Assembly (NCBI GenBank): GCA_016926695.1
Contig: JAFGOB010000134.1
Location: 1 to 52,703, forward strand
DNA: 52,703 bases
Reading direction: 5' to 3'
Source: Dehalococcoidales bacterium
GTDB taxonomy: Bacteria; Chloroflexota; Dehalococcoidia; Dehalococcoidales; UBA3254
Below, piece after piece: positions 18,424 through 26,503 of the stretch (position 1 is the first letter of the stretch; the number at the start of each line of letters is the position of its first letter). The translations under genes were made by a program, and so were the position numbers. Below the pieces are notes generated by a model. That model saw nothing but the letters and a program-made list of their open reading frames with translations. It was not told where the DNA came from and made no database searches.

Positions 18424-19173
18424 ATGACAGCACTTCAGGATTATAACCGCTGTGGAGAGTTACTGGAGACAACTCTGAAATTAGTTTCCTCACCGATAGC
18501 TGTCAAGATGTTGGAAAAAGAGGAGGATATACCGCCGGAGGCAATCAGACCCAAAAAGCATGGGGGCTATCACCTGGCACAGTGTCAGGCCTTCGCACTT
18601 TCCCGCAGGGAAGATGCCACGGTGGCGATGTTAAAGGAGGATAACTGGTGTCCCGGTGCTGTTATCGCCTACGGTCTGGCAGAGAGACAGGATAATCCAG
18701 GCCCGGGTAAAAATGAGGCCGGTGATCATTTCCCTTACGGCAAGTACACGGGTATTCTTACAGCGCCTCTCAAAACAGCTACTTTCGAACCGGAGGTGGT
18801 AATCATTTATCTGGATACCAATCAGCTCCGCCGCATGCTTCTGGCGATGAAACATGAAGAGCGTAAAAACGTCGCTGGTTATTTTTTCCCGTTTTCCTGT
18901 GCCTATGCGGTTGTTACACCTGTAGTCAAAGGGCAATACACCATAGTTTTGCCGGACCCGGGTGAATACGCACGGGCATTAACAGCGGCAGGTGAAATGA
19001 TGTTTTCAATTCCCGCGAATAAACTGGAGGGGCTCGTCAACGACCTGGCGGCATATAAATCGACAGGTCCGGGCTACGCCCATGAAACAACCATGATCAT
19101 GCGCCCGGATTTCCCTCAGCCGGACCTGTATAAAAAGGTCTTTGAAAGATGGGGAATGGACCACGATAAATAA
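18424..19173 (+). CDS. DUF169 family protein
   Basis: This 249-residue DUF169 protein is plainly paralogous to the one at 17244-17993 (LEKEEDIPPEAIRPK, LAQCQAFALSRRE, KEDNWCPGAVIAYG, MIMRPDFPQPDLY). The equal length and shared cysteines point to a duplication. The start is ATG behind GGAGG. It ends seven bases from the convergent PLP-enzyme gene. Function is unknown, and no export signal or membrane helix is seen. Confidence 0.8.
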   Translation: MTALQDYNRCGELLETTLKLVSSPIAVKMLEKEEDIPPEAIRPKKHGGYHLAQCQAFALSRREDATVAMLKEDNWCPGAVIAYGLAERQDNPGPGKNEAGDHFPYGKYTGILTAPLKTATFEPEVVIIYLDTNQLRRMLLAMKHEERKNVAGYFFPFSCAYAVVTPVVKGQYTIVLPDPGEYARALTAAGEMMFSIPANKLEGLVNDLAAYKSTGPGYAHETTMIMRPDFPQPDLYKKVFERWGMDHDK

Positions 19174-19180
19174 GAAGCTG

Positions 19181-20287
19181 TTAATAGTCAAGAGGCTGGA
19201 CCGGCTGCTCAAAATAGCGATGAAAGCCTCCAGGCAGTCTGTGATAGTCGGTACCGGCGATAGAATTTGAAAAATCGCGGGAGTTGTATGTATTCCAGAA
19301 GAGCACCGTTTTGGTATTTATTTTTTGTTTTTGTGCGTCTTCAAGAAGGGCTGCCATTGCTTTTCCGGTATAGGCCCCTTCCAGTCTTATCCTCTCATCA
19401 CTTTCAAGCCGTCTTACCGCATCCATGCCTTTTTTTGAGAAAAGAGCGTATTGATGCCCGAAAAAATCATGTCTGATTTCGAAATCTCTCACCGATATCG
19501 CTGTCCCGGGAAAGGAACGGTCCAGTGAGGAAAGCCAGATGGCGGTCTTGCTGATGAGGTTGATCATAGCTTTTTCATTTACGTATTTAAGATCAATAAC
19601 TCTTACCGCCACTACTTTTGTTTTACACTCAGCCGCTTTCAGACCCAGTATGAGCCCCGCAGCGGTGCCCATGGAACCCGATGCGACGTACAAGTAGTCC
19701 GGCTCTTTGATTTCACCTTTCATAATTTGCTGTTTCAGCTCGAAAGCGGCATTGACGAAGCCCAGTACGCCTCTGGGAGATGATCCTCCCATAGGTATAA
19801 CCCGGGGAAACCGCCCTCTTTTTGTGCGGTGGCGAAACAACTGGAAAAGCACTGCCGGATTGACCAGCAGGTTTTTCACGGGCATTTTATGGTAGAGATG
19901 AAGCTCCGCCCCGCAGAAGAGGCTCATCAGAAGATTGTTGCGGACATACCAGGCGTTGGGCTGATGGACCAGCATGGATATACTCTTAAGTCCCAGCGAT
20001 GCGGAGTAAAAAGCTGTTGCCAGGGCATGATTGGAACCTGCCGCACCAAAAGTAATAACTTCACCCGCACGGGAATGAAGCACTTCACCCAGCAGGAATT
20101 CGAGTTTGCGAAGCTTGTTTCCCCCGTAGTTTTCACCGGTGAGGTCGTCTCTTTTGATATAAAGGCTGTTAATGCCTGTCTTTCTGCCCAGTATCTCGAG
20201 GGTATGTACCGGAGTCGGCAGTTTGCCAAGCTTCACGTATGGAAGCTTGTCTTCCAGGGCCGGATAATATTCAAAAAGCGGAATCAT
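19181..20287 (-). CDS. PLP-dependent D-cysteine desulfhydrase/ACC deaminase-like enzyme
   Basis: The 368-residue product is a fold-type II pyridoxal-phosphate enzyme. LYIKRDDLTGENYGGNKLRKLEFLL (about 43-67) is the family signature, with the Schiff-base lysine in GGNKLRKLE. GAAGSNHALATA (about 81-92) binds the cofactor phosphate, and a Ser/Gly-rich SGSMGTAAGL lies near 204. The ACC deaminase/D-cysteine desulfhydrase group releases ammonia, with sulfide in the desulfhydrase case. Which substrate applies cannot be read from sequence. The ATG at 20287 has only a weak AGGA upstream. Given the selenium genes in this window a sulfur or selenium amino acid substrate is imaginable, but that is speculation. 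Confidence 0.78.
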   Translation of the reverse strand: MIPLFEYYPALEDKLPYVKLGKLPTPVHTLEILGRKTGINSLYIKRDDLTGENYGGNKLRKLEFLLGEVLHSRAGEVITFGAAGSNHALATAFYSASLGLKSISMLVHQPNAWYVRNNLLMSLFCGAELHLYHKMPVKNLLVNPAVLFQLFRHRTKRGRFPRVIPMGGSSPRGVLGFVNAAFELKQQIMKGEIKEPDYLYVASGSMGTAAGLILGLKAAECKTKVVAVRVIDLKYVNEKAMINLISKTAIWLSSLDRSFPGTAISVRDFEIRHDFFGHQYALFSKKGMDAVRRLESDERIRLEGAYTGKAMAALLEDAQKQKINTKTVLFWNTYNSRDFSNSIAGTDYHRLPGGFHRYFEQPVQPLDY

Positions 20288-20483
20288 GCCAGTGAATCCT
20301 GTAACGATTATTAAGAATGCTGCTATATTTCCGGATCAACAGGCCGGGTCTTTTCCCGAAGGTTATATTATGGAAATATCTTAACATCAGCGACTCTCGC
20401 GATCAAATAATGGGAAGATAGCGGCAATAAAACCGGGCCGGGGCGCTTTAGCTGCAATATACAATTTATATGACAGCGCAGGA

Positions 20484-20514
20484 TTGTCTACAAATAAAAT
20501 ATCTAAGTTATAAT
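20484..20514 (+). promoter_or_regulatory. Possible promoter of the peroxiredoxin gene
   Basis: TTGTCT (20484-20489) and TATAAT (20509-20514) are separated by 19 bases, slightly long. The -10 box is perfect and the stretch around it is AT-rich. Confidence 0.35.
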
Positions 20515-20554
20515 ATATATATCCAGGTGAATTTCAGTAAAGGAGGTAAACTTC

Positions 20555-21271
20555 ATGCCTGAAGAGTTCAAACCCGGTTGTCAAAGGCCGCCTATTAAAA
20601 AGCCAGTGGTTGATACTCAGGCGGTCACTGAAACGAATATAAAGGAGGTAAAAAAAGAGATGGTTAAGGTGGGTAATCCGGCGCCCGATTTTACAGCTTC
20701 TGCCTTTTATCGGGGCAAATTCATGAATATAAGTCTTTCCGAATATAAAGGGAAATGGGTATTACTCTGTTTCTATCCGGGAGACTTTACTTTCGTATGA
20801 GCCACGGAGATTTCAGCAGTTGCTGAAAAACATGCGGAATTTCAGGCACTGGGAGTTGAAGTTCTGTCGTGTAGCGTGGATAGCATCTATGTTCATAAAA
20901 TGTGGAATGACCACGAGCTTTCTAAAATGATTAACAAGGATATTCCCTTTGCGATGCTGTCGGACCAGGACGGAGGCATCGGGAAATTGTACGGTATTTA
21001 CGATGATGCTACCGGAGTGGAAACAAGAGGAAGATTTATTATCGATCCGGATGGAAATATTCAGGGATTCGAGGTGCTGACATCTCCTGTCGGGCGCAAT
21101 GTAAAAGAGTCAATCAGGCAAATACAGGCGTTTCAACTGGTAAGGAACTCCAAAGGAACAGAAGCTACTCCATCAGGCTGGAAACCGGGAAAACCAACAT
21201 TAAAGCCCTCACCGGACCTGGTCGGAAATGTTTGGAAGGTCTGGAAGGTCGGCCAGGCATTTGAAGACTGA
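20555..21271 (+). CDS. Peroxiredoxin (AhpC/Prx family) with selenocysteine at the peroxidatic position
   Basis: ATG 20555 reads 81 codons to TGA (20798-20800), then continues in frame to TGA at 21269-21271, 238 residues with Sec at 82. The UGA lands exactly where the peroxidatic cysteine belongs: [14 protein letters not shown] against the usual PxxxTxxC, and the thioredoxin-like fold continues on both sides (VGNPAPDF before, DSIYVHKMW and GRFIIDPDG after). The usual resolving cysteine near the C-terminus (VCPANWKPG-like) is replaced ([10 protein letters not shown]), so turnover may depend on another thiol. A 35-residue N-terminal extension precedes a second in-frame ATG (20660) that has its own AAAGGAGGTAAA, so two starts may be used. 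It probably reduces peroxides in the cytoplasm. Confidence 0.88.
20811..20828 (+). promoter_or_regulatory. SECIS-like hairpin after UGA of the peroxiredoxin gene
   Basis: TTTCAGC/GCTGAAA pair perfectly around the loop AGTT. The loop begins 17 bases after the UGA and has G second, matching the bacterial SECIS pattern and the spacing in the deacetylase-like gene. Confidence 0.65.
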
Positions 21272-21293
21272 TCACTGAATACAGGTAAATTCA

Positions 21294-21355
21294 GAGGAGA
21301 AAGAAATTCCATCCCTGATAAACGAAACACCGTACGGGGGGATGCCTTTCTCCTC
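21294..21355. terminator. Inverted repeat between convergent peroxiredoxin and DUF169 genes
   Basis: GAGGAGAAAG (21294-21303) and CTTTCTCCTC (21346-21355) are perfect complements. A second inner pairing of CATCCC with GGGATG strengthens the stem. It lies between two convergent genes and could serve as a bidirectional terminator, though T-runs are short. Confidence 0.45.
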
Positions 21356-21405
21356 CTTAGATGAACCCGCATCAAGCCATAATGAACGTTCAGGGAAAAA
21401 TACGA

Positions 21406-22158
21406 CTATTTTCCAATCTCGTCCGTTATTTCCTTAAGGATCGATTCAAAGCGTTTTTTGTGGTCATCTTCGGTTATCCTTTCTGAAAGCGGGTGCCAGT
21501 TCATGATTTTGAGGTTTTCCATTATCATGGGTAATTTTTGCCATGGTATGGAGATAATAATCAATCCCTGCGGTAATACTTTCAGAGTCTGCATCCCCAT
21601 GCTGAAACCGGTAACCGTGTAATTGACTTCCCCGCTCAGGTAAGGGTAAACATACATCCACGAGCAGGCCAGAACGGGAGTCCCCTTCGAAGACCACATG
21701 TCTCCGGTTGTATAGACCAGCGCCCTCAGCAGAATTCGCGCCTGGTCTGCGTTGTCCGCCGTAATTACCAGGACATCCGGATCGAAAGTCAGCTTATCGA
21801 TAGATGAAAACAAGACACATTTAACACTGCCTTTCAACATCCTCGGCACGTATTGATAAATTCTCTGGTTGGCCCGCAATTCGGCATATAAATCATCTTT
21901 TTCGCCGACCATACCGCTTAACAAAACAGGGTCGGGGTCTTCCATGCCAAGCGTTAACGGCTCCGTACAGTGAAAGTCTTCTCTCTGAACGTAGAAAGGA
22001 CTGCTGTCCTGCGCTTCTTTGAACATCTGGCAAAAATACAGGCTTTTATTGATCCTTTCTATTCCTTCAGGTTTGTGCGGCAGAAATTTAATCCCTACAG
22101 GACTTCTCGAAAAATTTAATTTTTCAAATATTGAATAGTCCAGCGTTTTGGCTTTCAT
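21406..22158 (-). CDS. DUF169 family protein
   Basis: This 250-residue DUF169 protein belongs to a second subgroup, beginning LDYSIFEKLNFSRSPVGIKF. It shares SWMYVYPYLSGEVNYTVTG and the DPDVLVITA core with its neighbour at 22208. Cysteines occur in LYFCQMF and VLACSWMY. The start is ATG with GGGAGGGT upstream. It follows the other DUF169 gene by 49 bases and is probably cotranscribed with it. No function is known and no targeting signal is seen. Confidence 0.8.
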   Translation of the reverse strand: MKAKTLDYSIFEKLNFSRSPVGIKFLPHKPEGIERINKSLYFCQMFKEAQDSSPFYVQREDFHCTEPLTLGMEDPDPVLLSGMVGEKDDLYAELRANQRIYQYVPRMLKGSVKCVLFSSIDKLTFDPDVLVITADNADQARILLRALVYTTGDMWSSKGTPVLACSWMYVYPYLSGEVNYTVTGFSMGMQTLKVLPQGLIIISIPWQKLPMIMENLKIMNWHPLSERITEDDHKKRFESILKEITDEIGK

Positions 22159-22207
22159 ATTAATCTACCCTCCCGTTATCTTTTAAGTCTTATCAGCGGT
22201 AAAACAG

Positions 22208-22957
22208 CTATTCCAGAGAAAGTTCCTTTTTGACGTCTTTTTCCAGTTGGCGTACTTCCTGGATGAAGCCTTCCCGTCCGAGTTTAAACCAGTGAGGTTC
22301 CCAGGTCATGTCATGCAGGTTATCAATCATTTCAGGCATAAAGCTGCCCGGTATCGCAATGAGTATGAGACCGTCCGGGAGTACTCCCCTGGCCTTCATG
22401 CTGAATCCCAGTCCGCTGACAGTATAATTCAGTTCGCCGGTCATATAGGGGTATGAATAAAGCCAGGAACATGACAGGCATGTGGTACCCCTGGGGGCCC
22501 ACATTTTTCCATTCGAAAAGCTGCTGGCCCTGAGTATTATTTCAGCCTGGCTCGCTTTTGCCGTGATAATGAGAACGTCCGGGTCGAAATCCATGCGGTC
22601 TATACCGGCATGGGTAACATATTTAACTGAATCCCTGGGCATTACACGGATGTAATCGTAGACTTTTCGATTAGCGGACGGGTCTCTGAACATGGAGAAA
22701 TGAGGTCCCAACTGTCCGCTATACATCATCGGCGGAAAATCCACGAATCCGACGATATGTTCACCGCATTGAGTTGTTTCCCTGGTGGCATAGAAGGGAT
22801 TGCTGGTCTGTGCCCTGGCGAACATTTCGCAAATGGCGAGATTTTCTTTGAGAGGTTCAACTCCCTCAGGCTCTTTCAAAGAGAATTTTACACCTACCGG
22901 TTTCCTCTCGAAGTTGAATTTGTCGAATATCGAATAGTCCAGTCTTTTATTGCTCAT
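22208..22957 (-). CDS. DUF169 family protein
   Basis: The 249-residue DUF169 protein starts RLDYSIFDKFNFERKPVGVKF and is the closest paralogue of the downstream gene at 21406 by eye. Conserved marks are NLAICEMFARAQ, DPDVLIITAKASQ and CSWLYSYPYMTGELNYTVSG. The start is ATG behind GAGGAGG. It is the first gene of a two-gene minus-strand unit. Function is unknown. Confidence 0.8.
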   Translation of the reverse strand: MSNKRLDYSIFDKFNFERKPVGVKFSLKEPEGVEPLKENLAICEMFARAQTSNPFYATRETTQCGEHIVGFVDFPPMMYSGQLGPHFSMFRDPSANRKVYDYIRVMPRDSVKYVTHAGIDRMDFDPDVLIITAKASQAEIILRASSFSNGKMWAPRGTTCLSCSWLYSYPYMTGELNYTVSGLGFSMKARGVLPDGLILIAIPGSFMPEMIDNLHDMTWEPHWFKLGREGFIQEVRQLEKDVKKELSLE

Positions 22958-23058
22958 TCTATCCTCCTCTTTCTTTTACAGAAATAATAATGCAGCCTGG
23001 ATTCAGCCATCGAACTATTGATAAACGTATTTCAATTTCAGGGAATATCGAATAAACT

Positions 23059-23349
23059 CTAATCTTGCATTGCAGGATTTGTCAAATGTATTTCATATTT
23101 TGTAATATTGCCCGCGGAATAGACGATGAAACGGACTTTTTTTCCTTCTACAAGATAGGGTTCGTACTCAGCCCGCAGTTTCTGAAAATCCACCGTCTCA
23201 AGGAAAATCCTGAGTATTTCCAGCTTTGCTTCTATTTCGGCATCACAGGTCTCTTTTTCAAGCAATGTCGATGAAAGTTCAGAGTGCTTTTTTTTCGCAA
23301 CCGTCTCTATGCAGTGATCGAGGTCTGGAACCAGCTCGATTATTAACAT
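23059..23349 (-). CDS. Small hypothetical protein
   Basis: I do not recognise this 96-residue product, which begins MLIIELVPDLDHCIETVAKKK. It is a mixed helical and strand protein with a single cysteine and no membrane segment. The start is the ATG at 23349, twelve bases after a GGGGG run. A longer reading from 23436 would overlap the strong promoter of the downstream T-box on the other strand and has no ribosome binding site. It stands alone on this strand, after a short gap from the DUF169 pair. Confidence 0.5.
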   Translation of the reverse strand: MLIIELVPDLDHCIETVAKKKHSELSSTLLEKETCDAEIEAKLEILRIFLETVDFQKLRAEYEPYLVEGKKVRFIVYSAGNITKYEIHLTNPAMQD

Positions 23350-23429
23350 ATCGATATAATTCCCCCTTTTCTTTTTACAATAACAAAATGGATTTTCAGG
23401 GACAATTGAAATCCGTTTATCATTGCTAC

Positions 23430-23458
23430 TTGACATGGAGCGACCGTTGGCATAGAAT
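23430..23458 (+). promoter_or_regulatory. Promoter of the T-box/trpB-like transcript
   Basis: TTGACA (23430-23435) and TAGAAT (23453-23458) lie 17 bases apart. Transcription would begin near 23465, just before Stem I of the T-box leader. This is a near-consensus vegetative promoter. Confidence 0.7.
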
Positions 23459-23489
23459 ACATTGAATATTAAAAATTGTAAAATGTGAA

Positions 23490-23790
23490 GAACGAGACTA
23501 GTATGCCCTGATGAAGCTCAGAGAGCCGGATAAGGTGTGAACCGGTGCTGAAAGAAGGGTTGAATGGACTCGGGAGCAGCGAGCTGAAAGGTGTTTTTCA
23601 AACAACCGAGTAGGTTTAGCCGCAGAGGAAGCGTTATCATATCCGGGGGTATTCGGTCACGGAAGTAGAGTACCGGGACCTGTACCTGCGAAGAGATGGC
23701 CATATTATAAAGTAGTATGGCTAAGAAGGGTGGTACCGCGGAATATTTCTCCTGCCCCTTTGTGGGCAGGAGTTTTTTTAATATTTGACA
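23490..23790 (+). promoter_or_regulatory. T-box riboswitch, tryptophan specifier (UGG)
   Basis: Stem I is recognisable: lower pairing CGAG (23493-23496) with CTCG (23569-23572), and upper pairing GCCCT (23505-23509) with AGGGT (23556-23560). The specifier loop has the S-turn pair AGTA (23500-23503) and GAA (23562-23564), followed directly by TGG at 23565-23567, the tryptophan codon. The T-box itself, AAGGGTGGTACCGCGG (23726-23741), includes TGGT for pairing with the tRNA acceptor end. A terminator follows. Uncharged tRNA-Trp should stabilise the antiterminator and turn on the downstream TrpB-like gene. Confidence 0.93.
23749..23779 (+). terminator. Regulated terminator of the T-box
   Basis: CTCCTGCCC (23749-23757) pairs with GGGCAGGAG (23764-23772) and is followed by seven T (23773-23779). 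It is a textbook intrinsic terminator. It forms when the antiterminator, which includes the T-box sequence, is not stabilised by uncharged tRNA. Confidence 0.93.
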
Positions 23791-23924
23791 TTAAAAATCA
23801 GCTTGATAACAAGCTGAAACTTGCGGGGGGTAATCTGTGTTTATACAGTACAAAACATGGCCCCGGGCGGGCCGGGAAAAAATATAAAAAGAAGCAGACT
23901 GAATAAAAATATATAAGGAGTAAA

Positions 23925-25298
23925 ATGATGTCTAACTCTAAAGAGAGATCCATGTTTATGCTTGAACAAAAAGATTTGCCGACTACCTGGTACAACATCC
24001 TGCCGGATCTACCGGAACCATTACCCCAAGTCCTGCATCCGGCTACGGGAAAACCGGTAACTCCCGATGACCTGGCTCCTCTTTTCCCCATGGAGCTTAT
24101 CATGCAGGAGTTCAGCCCGGAGCGTTACATCGAAATTCCGGAGGAAGTACAGGAAGTCTACAGGGTCTGGAGACCTACCGTTCTTCACCGTGCGTACCGT
24201 CTGGAGAAAGCACTGGATACACCAGCACGGATCTTCTATAAATATGAAGGTACCAGCCCTGCCGGCAGTCACAAACCCAATACGGCTGTGGCCCAGGCCT
24301 ATTATAATAAAAAAGAAGGTATCAAACGCATTTCCACGGAGACAGGAGCGGGTCAATGGGGCAGCTCCCTGGCAATGGGCTGTGCTTTTTTCGGCATTGA
24401 ACTCAAGGTCTACATGGTTGGTATCAGTTACAAACAGAAACCTTACCGCCGCATGATGATGGAGACATGGGGAGCCACCTGTGTGCCAAGCCCCAGCCCG
24501 GATACCAAGGCGGGACGGGATATGCTGGCCAAAGATCCTGATTGCCCAGGAAGCCTCGGTCTGGCCATCAGTGAAGCTGTTGAGGACGCCGTTTCGCGTG
24601 ATGATACACACTACTCTCTCGGCAGCGTATTGAACCACGTTCTTCTACATCAGACCGTTATCGGTCAGGAGTCAATGAAGCAGATGGAAATGGCCGGATA
24701 TTATCCTGATGTAATTATCGGATGTGTAGGCGGAGGTTCGAACTTCGGAGGTATGTTCCTGCCCTTCATTAAAGACAAGATCGAAGGCAAGAAGCCCGAT
24801 CTGCGTATCGTTTGCGTTGAACCGACAAGCTGCCCGACTTTGACCAAAGGACCCTATGCCTATGACTTCGGCGATGTGGCCGGTCTGACGCCCTTAATGA
24901 AAATGTATACCCTGGGACACGATTTCATGCCTCCTCCGGTACACGCCGGAGGTTTGCGTTATCATGGAATGGCCCCGCTGATCAGCCATTTGCTCCATCT
25001 GGGAATGATAGAAGCAAGAGCCGTTCCTCAGTTGGCTACTTTTGAAGCAGGCGTCACCTTCGCGCGCACCGAGGGTATCATCAGCGCTCCGGAGACCAAT
25101 CATGCTATCCGGGTTACTATCGAAGAGGCCCTGAAGTGCCGCGAGTCCGGTGAGGCCAAGACCATTTTGCTGGCTCATTCCGGGCACGGACATTTCGACC
25201 TGGCTGCATATGACAGCTATCTATCCAAAAAACTAACTGACTACGACTATCCGGAAGAGAAGGTTAAAGAAGCATTATCCTCTCTGCCAAAGATCTGA
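23925..25298 (+). CDS. trpB: TrpB-like PLP enzyme (tryptophan synthase beta, TrpB2 type)
   Basis: The 457-residue product is a TrpB2-type beta subunit, longer than the 390-400 residues of TrpB1. [17 protein letters not shown] (about 110-126) contains the PLP lysine, and [12 protein letters not shown] (about 267-278) binds the cofactor phosphate. It would join indole and serine to make tryptophan. No trpA lies nearby, so it is solo, as TrpB2 proteins often are, and may use free indole. The leader is a Trp T-box, which independently supports the tryptophan role. AAGGAG precedes two adjacent ATGs (23925, 23928); the second has the better spacing. A terminator follows the gene. Confidence 0.9.
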   Translation: MMSNSKERSMFMLEQKDLPTTWYNILPDLPEPLPQVLHPATGKPVTPDDLAPLFPMELIMQEFSPERYIEIPEEVQEVYRVWRPTVLHRAYRLEKALDTPARIFYKYEGTSPAGSHKPNTAVAQAYYNKKEGIKRISTETGAGQWGSSLAMGCAFFGIELKVYMVGISYKQKPYRRMMMETWGATCVPSPSPDTKAGRDMLAKDPDCPGSLGLAISEAVEDAVSRDDTHYSLGSVLNHVLLHQTVIGQESMKQMEMAGYYPDVIIGCVGGGSNFGGMFLPFIKDKIEGKKPDLRIVCVEPTSCPTLTKGPYAYDFGDVAGLTPLMKMYTLGHDFMPPPVHAGGLRYHGMAPLISHLLHLGMIEARAVPQLATFEAGVTFARTEGIISAPETNHAIRVTIEEALKCRESGEAKTILLAHSGHGHFDLAAYDSYLSKKLTDYDYPEEKVKEALSSLPKI

Positions 25299-25318
25299 GC
25301 ATCAGCCATATAATACCT

Positions 25319-25360
25319 GGCGGGGCAGTGACGTTCATCGTCACTGCCCCGCCTTTGTTT
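25319..25360 (+). terminator. Intrinsic terminator of the trpB-like gene
   Basis: A 15-bp perfect stem (25319-25333 with 25339-25353, GGCGGGGCAGTGACG and complement) with loop TTCAT is followed by TTTGTTT. Confidence 0.9.
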
Positions 25361-25538
25361 AAGGCAAATGGCGATATCTTGATTTCTCCTTACTTGAGAC
25401 ACTGTTAAAGATGCTTATATGGCAGTTTAAACTATGACGAGGCATTATGTCCTTTCTACAAACAGATACTAAATATGGCACCTGCAAACGGTTGCACAAA
25501 ATAAGGATAAAACAAATAATGGCGGCTGTTTAAAGCGA

Positions 25539-25943
25539 TTATTTACAGTTCCGGCATATTCCATGGATGATCACGTGTTTGAATTCCACCTGAAACCCGT
25601 GATTTTGCAGCAAGTACTCCTCTACCGGCGAGAAGATATTTTCTTCACATACTATGGTTTTACCGCATTTTGAGCATAAGAGATGATGGTGATGTCCCTC
25701 TTCGGCATGATGGTAGATAAAGCTGTTATCCATTTCACTCTTATAGACGCAGCCGTTTTGTTCCAGTAGCTCCAGCGTCCGGTAGATGGTTGATTTGTTG
25801 ACGCCCGGCATCTTTTTCTGTACGTGCCGGATGATTTCCTCGGCTGAGAGATGGCCGGTCTTTTTATGAATGAGACCGATAATCATCCGGCGCTGGGGAG
25901 TAAGCCTGAAACCTTTCTTTTTGAGGGTTATTTCGCAACTCAT
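25539..25943 (-). CDS. Fur/PerR family repressor
   Basis: This 134-residue protein is a compact Fur-family regulator. The recognition helix is in NKSTIYRTLELLEQNG (about 49-64). HHAEEGHHHHLLCSKCGK carries the regulatory His residues and the first CxxC, and ICRNCK supplies the second. It is shorter than the other Fur at 13544. Metal specificity (Fe, Zn, Mn or peroxide sensing) cannot be told from sequence. It sits 83 bases after the HAD gene on the same strand, so it may be the last gene of the selenium operon or have its own promoter, since a Fur-type palindrome precedes it. Confidence 0.85.
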   Translation of the reverse strand: MSCEITLKKKGFRLTPQRRMIIGLIHKKTGHLSAEEIIRHVQKKMPGVNKSTIYRTLELLEQNGCVYKSEMDNSFIYHHAEEGHHHHLLCSKCGKTIVCEENIFSPVEEYLLQNHGFQVEFKHVIIHGICRNCK

Positions 25944-25976
25944 ATTAAATGCACCCGGTTGAAATGTTACCAGAAT

Positions 25977-25991
25977 TGAATAGAATTATCA
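25977..25991 (-). promoter_or_regulatory. Fur/PerR-type 7-1-7 operator candidate
   Basis: On the plus strand, TGAATAGAATTATCA matches the 7-1-7 consensus TGATAATnATTATCA at 11 of 14 informative positions. It lies 34 bases upstream of the ATG of the Fur-family gene and suggests autoregulation. Confidence 0.45.
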
Positions 25992-26026
25992 ATTATGGAA
26001 ATTGACAGAAAAATTCGCGGAAACCC

Positions 26027-26497
26027 CTATTTTCGCAGGGTAGCTATCAGACGGCGGGGTTTAACCAGCATATCCAGCGCGGTAATGGTGTCGGTTGTGA
26101 CCAGATCGCAGTTGGCGATGGCCTCGGAAGAGGTACCTTCAGGCCCAAGAACGCATATTCCCAGAACGGATTCCCTGAGAATGAAAGCATCATTCGAGCC
26201 GTTTCCTATGGAAACCGTGGTATCGCTGCCGAGCTGACGGACAAAATGTAGTTTCTGGTTCCTTTCATCACCGGGATTGATCTTTAAAGTTTTGATGCGA
26301 AGGCTGCGCTCAAGTTCCTGCGCTCTGCCGTGTGTATCAGCCGTTATAATAGTGATGTCAATGATATCGCGCAATGCGTCGAGCTTTTCGGGGACACCAT
26401 CAATGATATTTCCGTCCAGGGAAAGTGTACCATTCAGGTCCAGTACCAGATGTTCGAGCCTGTATATCTGCCGTCCGGGGACATCTATCTCGATCAA
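26027..26497 (-). CDS. HAD-superfamily phosphatase-like protein
   Basis: The 156-residue protein has a HAD Rossmann-like core. Motif I is VLDLNGTLSLDG, with Asn where the second acidic or Thr position is usual. ITADTHG supplies motif II, and SIGNGSNDAFIL is motif IV. It resembles the phosphatase part of P-type ATPases and soluble HAD proteins without a cap. It starts at TTG, with GAGGT eight bases upstream, 6 bases after the selD stop, so it is coupled to the selenium operon. Its substrate is unknown. Confidence 0.8.
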   Translation of the reverse strand: MIEIDVPGRQIYRLEHLVLDLNGTLSLDGNIIDGVPEKLDALRDIIDITIITADTHGRAQELERSLRIKTLKINPGDERNQKLHFVRQLGSDTTVSIGNGSNDAFILRESVLGICVLGPEGTSSEAIANCDLVTTDTITALDMLVKPRRLIATLRK

Positions 26498-26503
26498 GTA
26501 ATT

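Noticed and set aside
23059..23436. Longer start of the small minus-strand gene (23436)
   Set aside because: It overlaps the consensus promoter of the T-box transcript and lacks a ribosome binding site; the ATG at 23349 is better.
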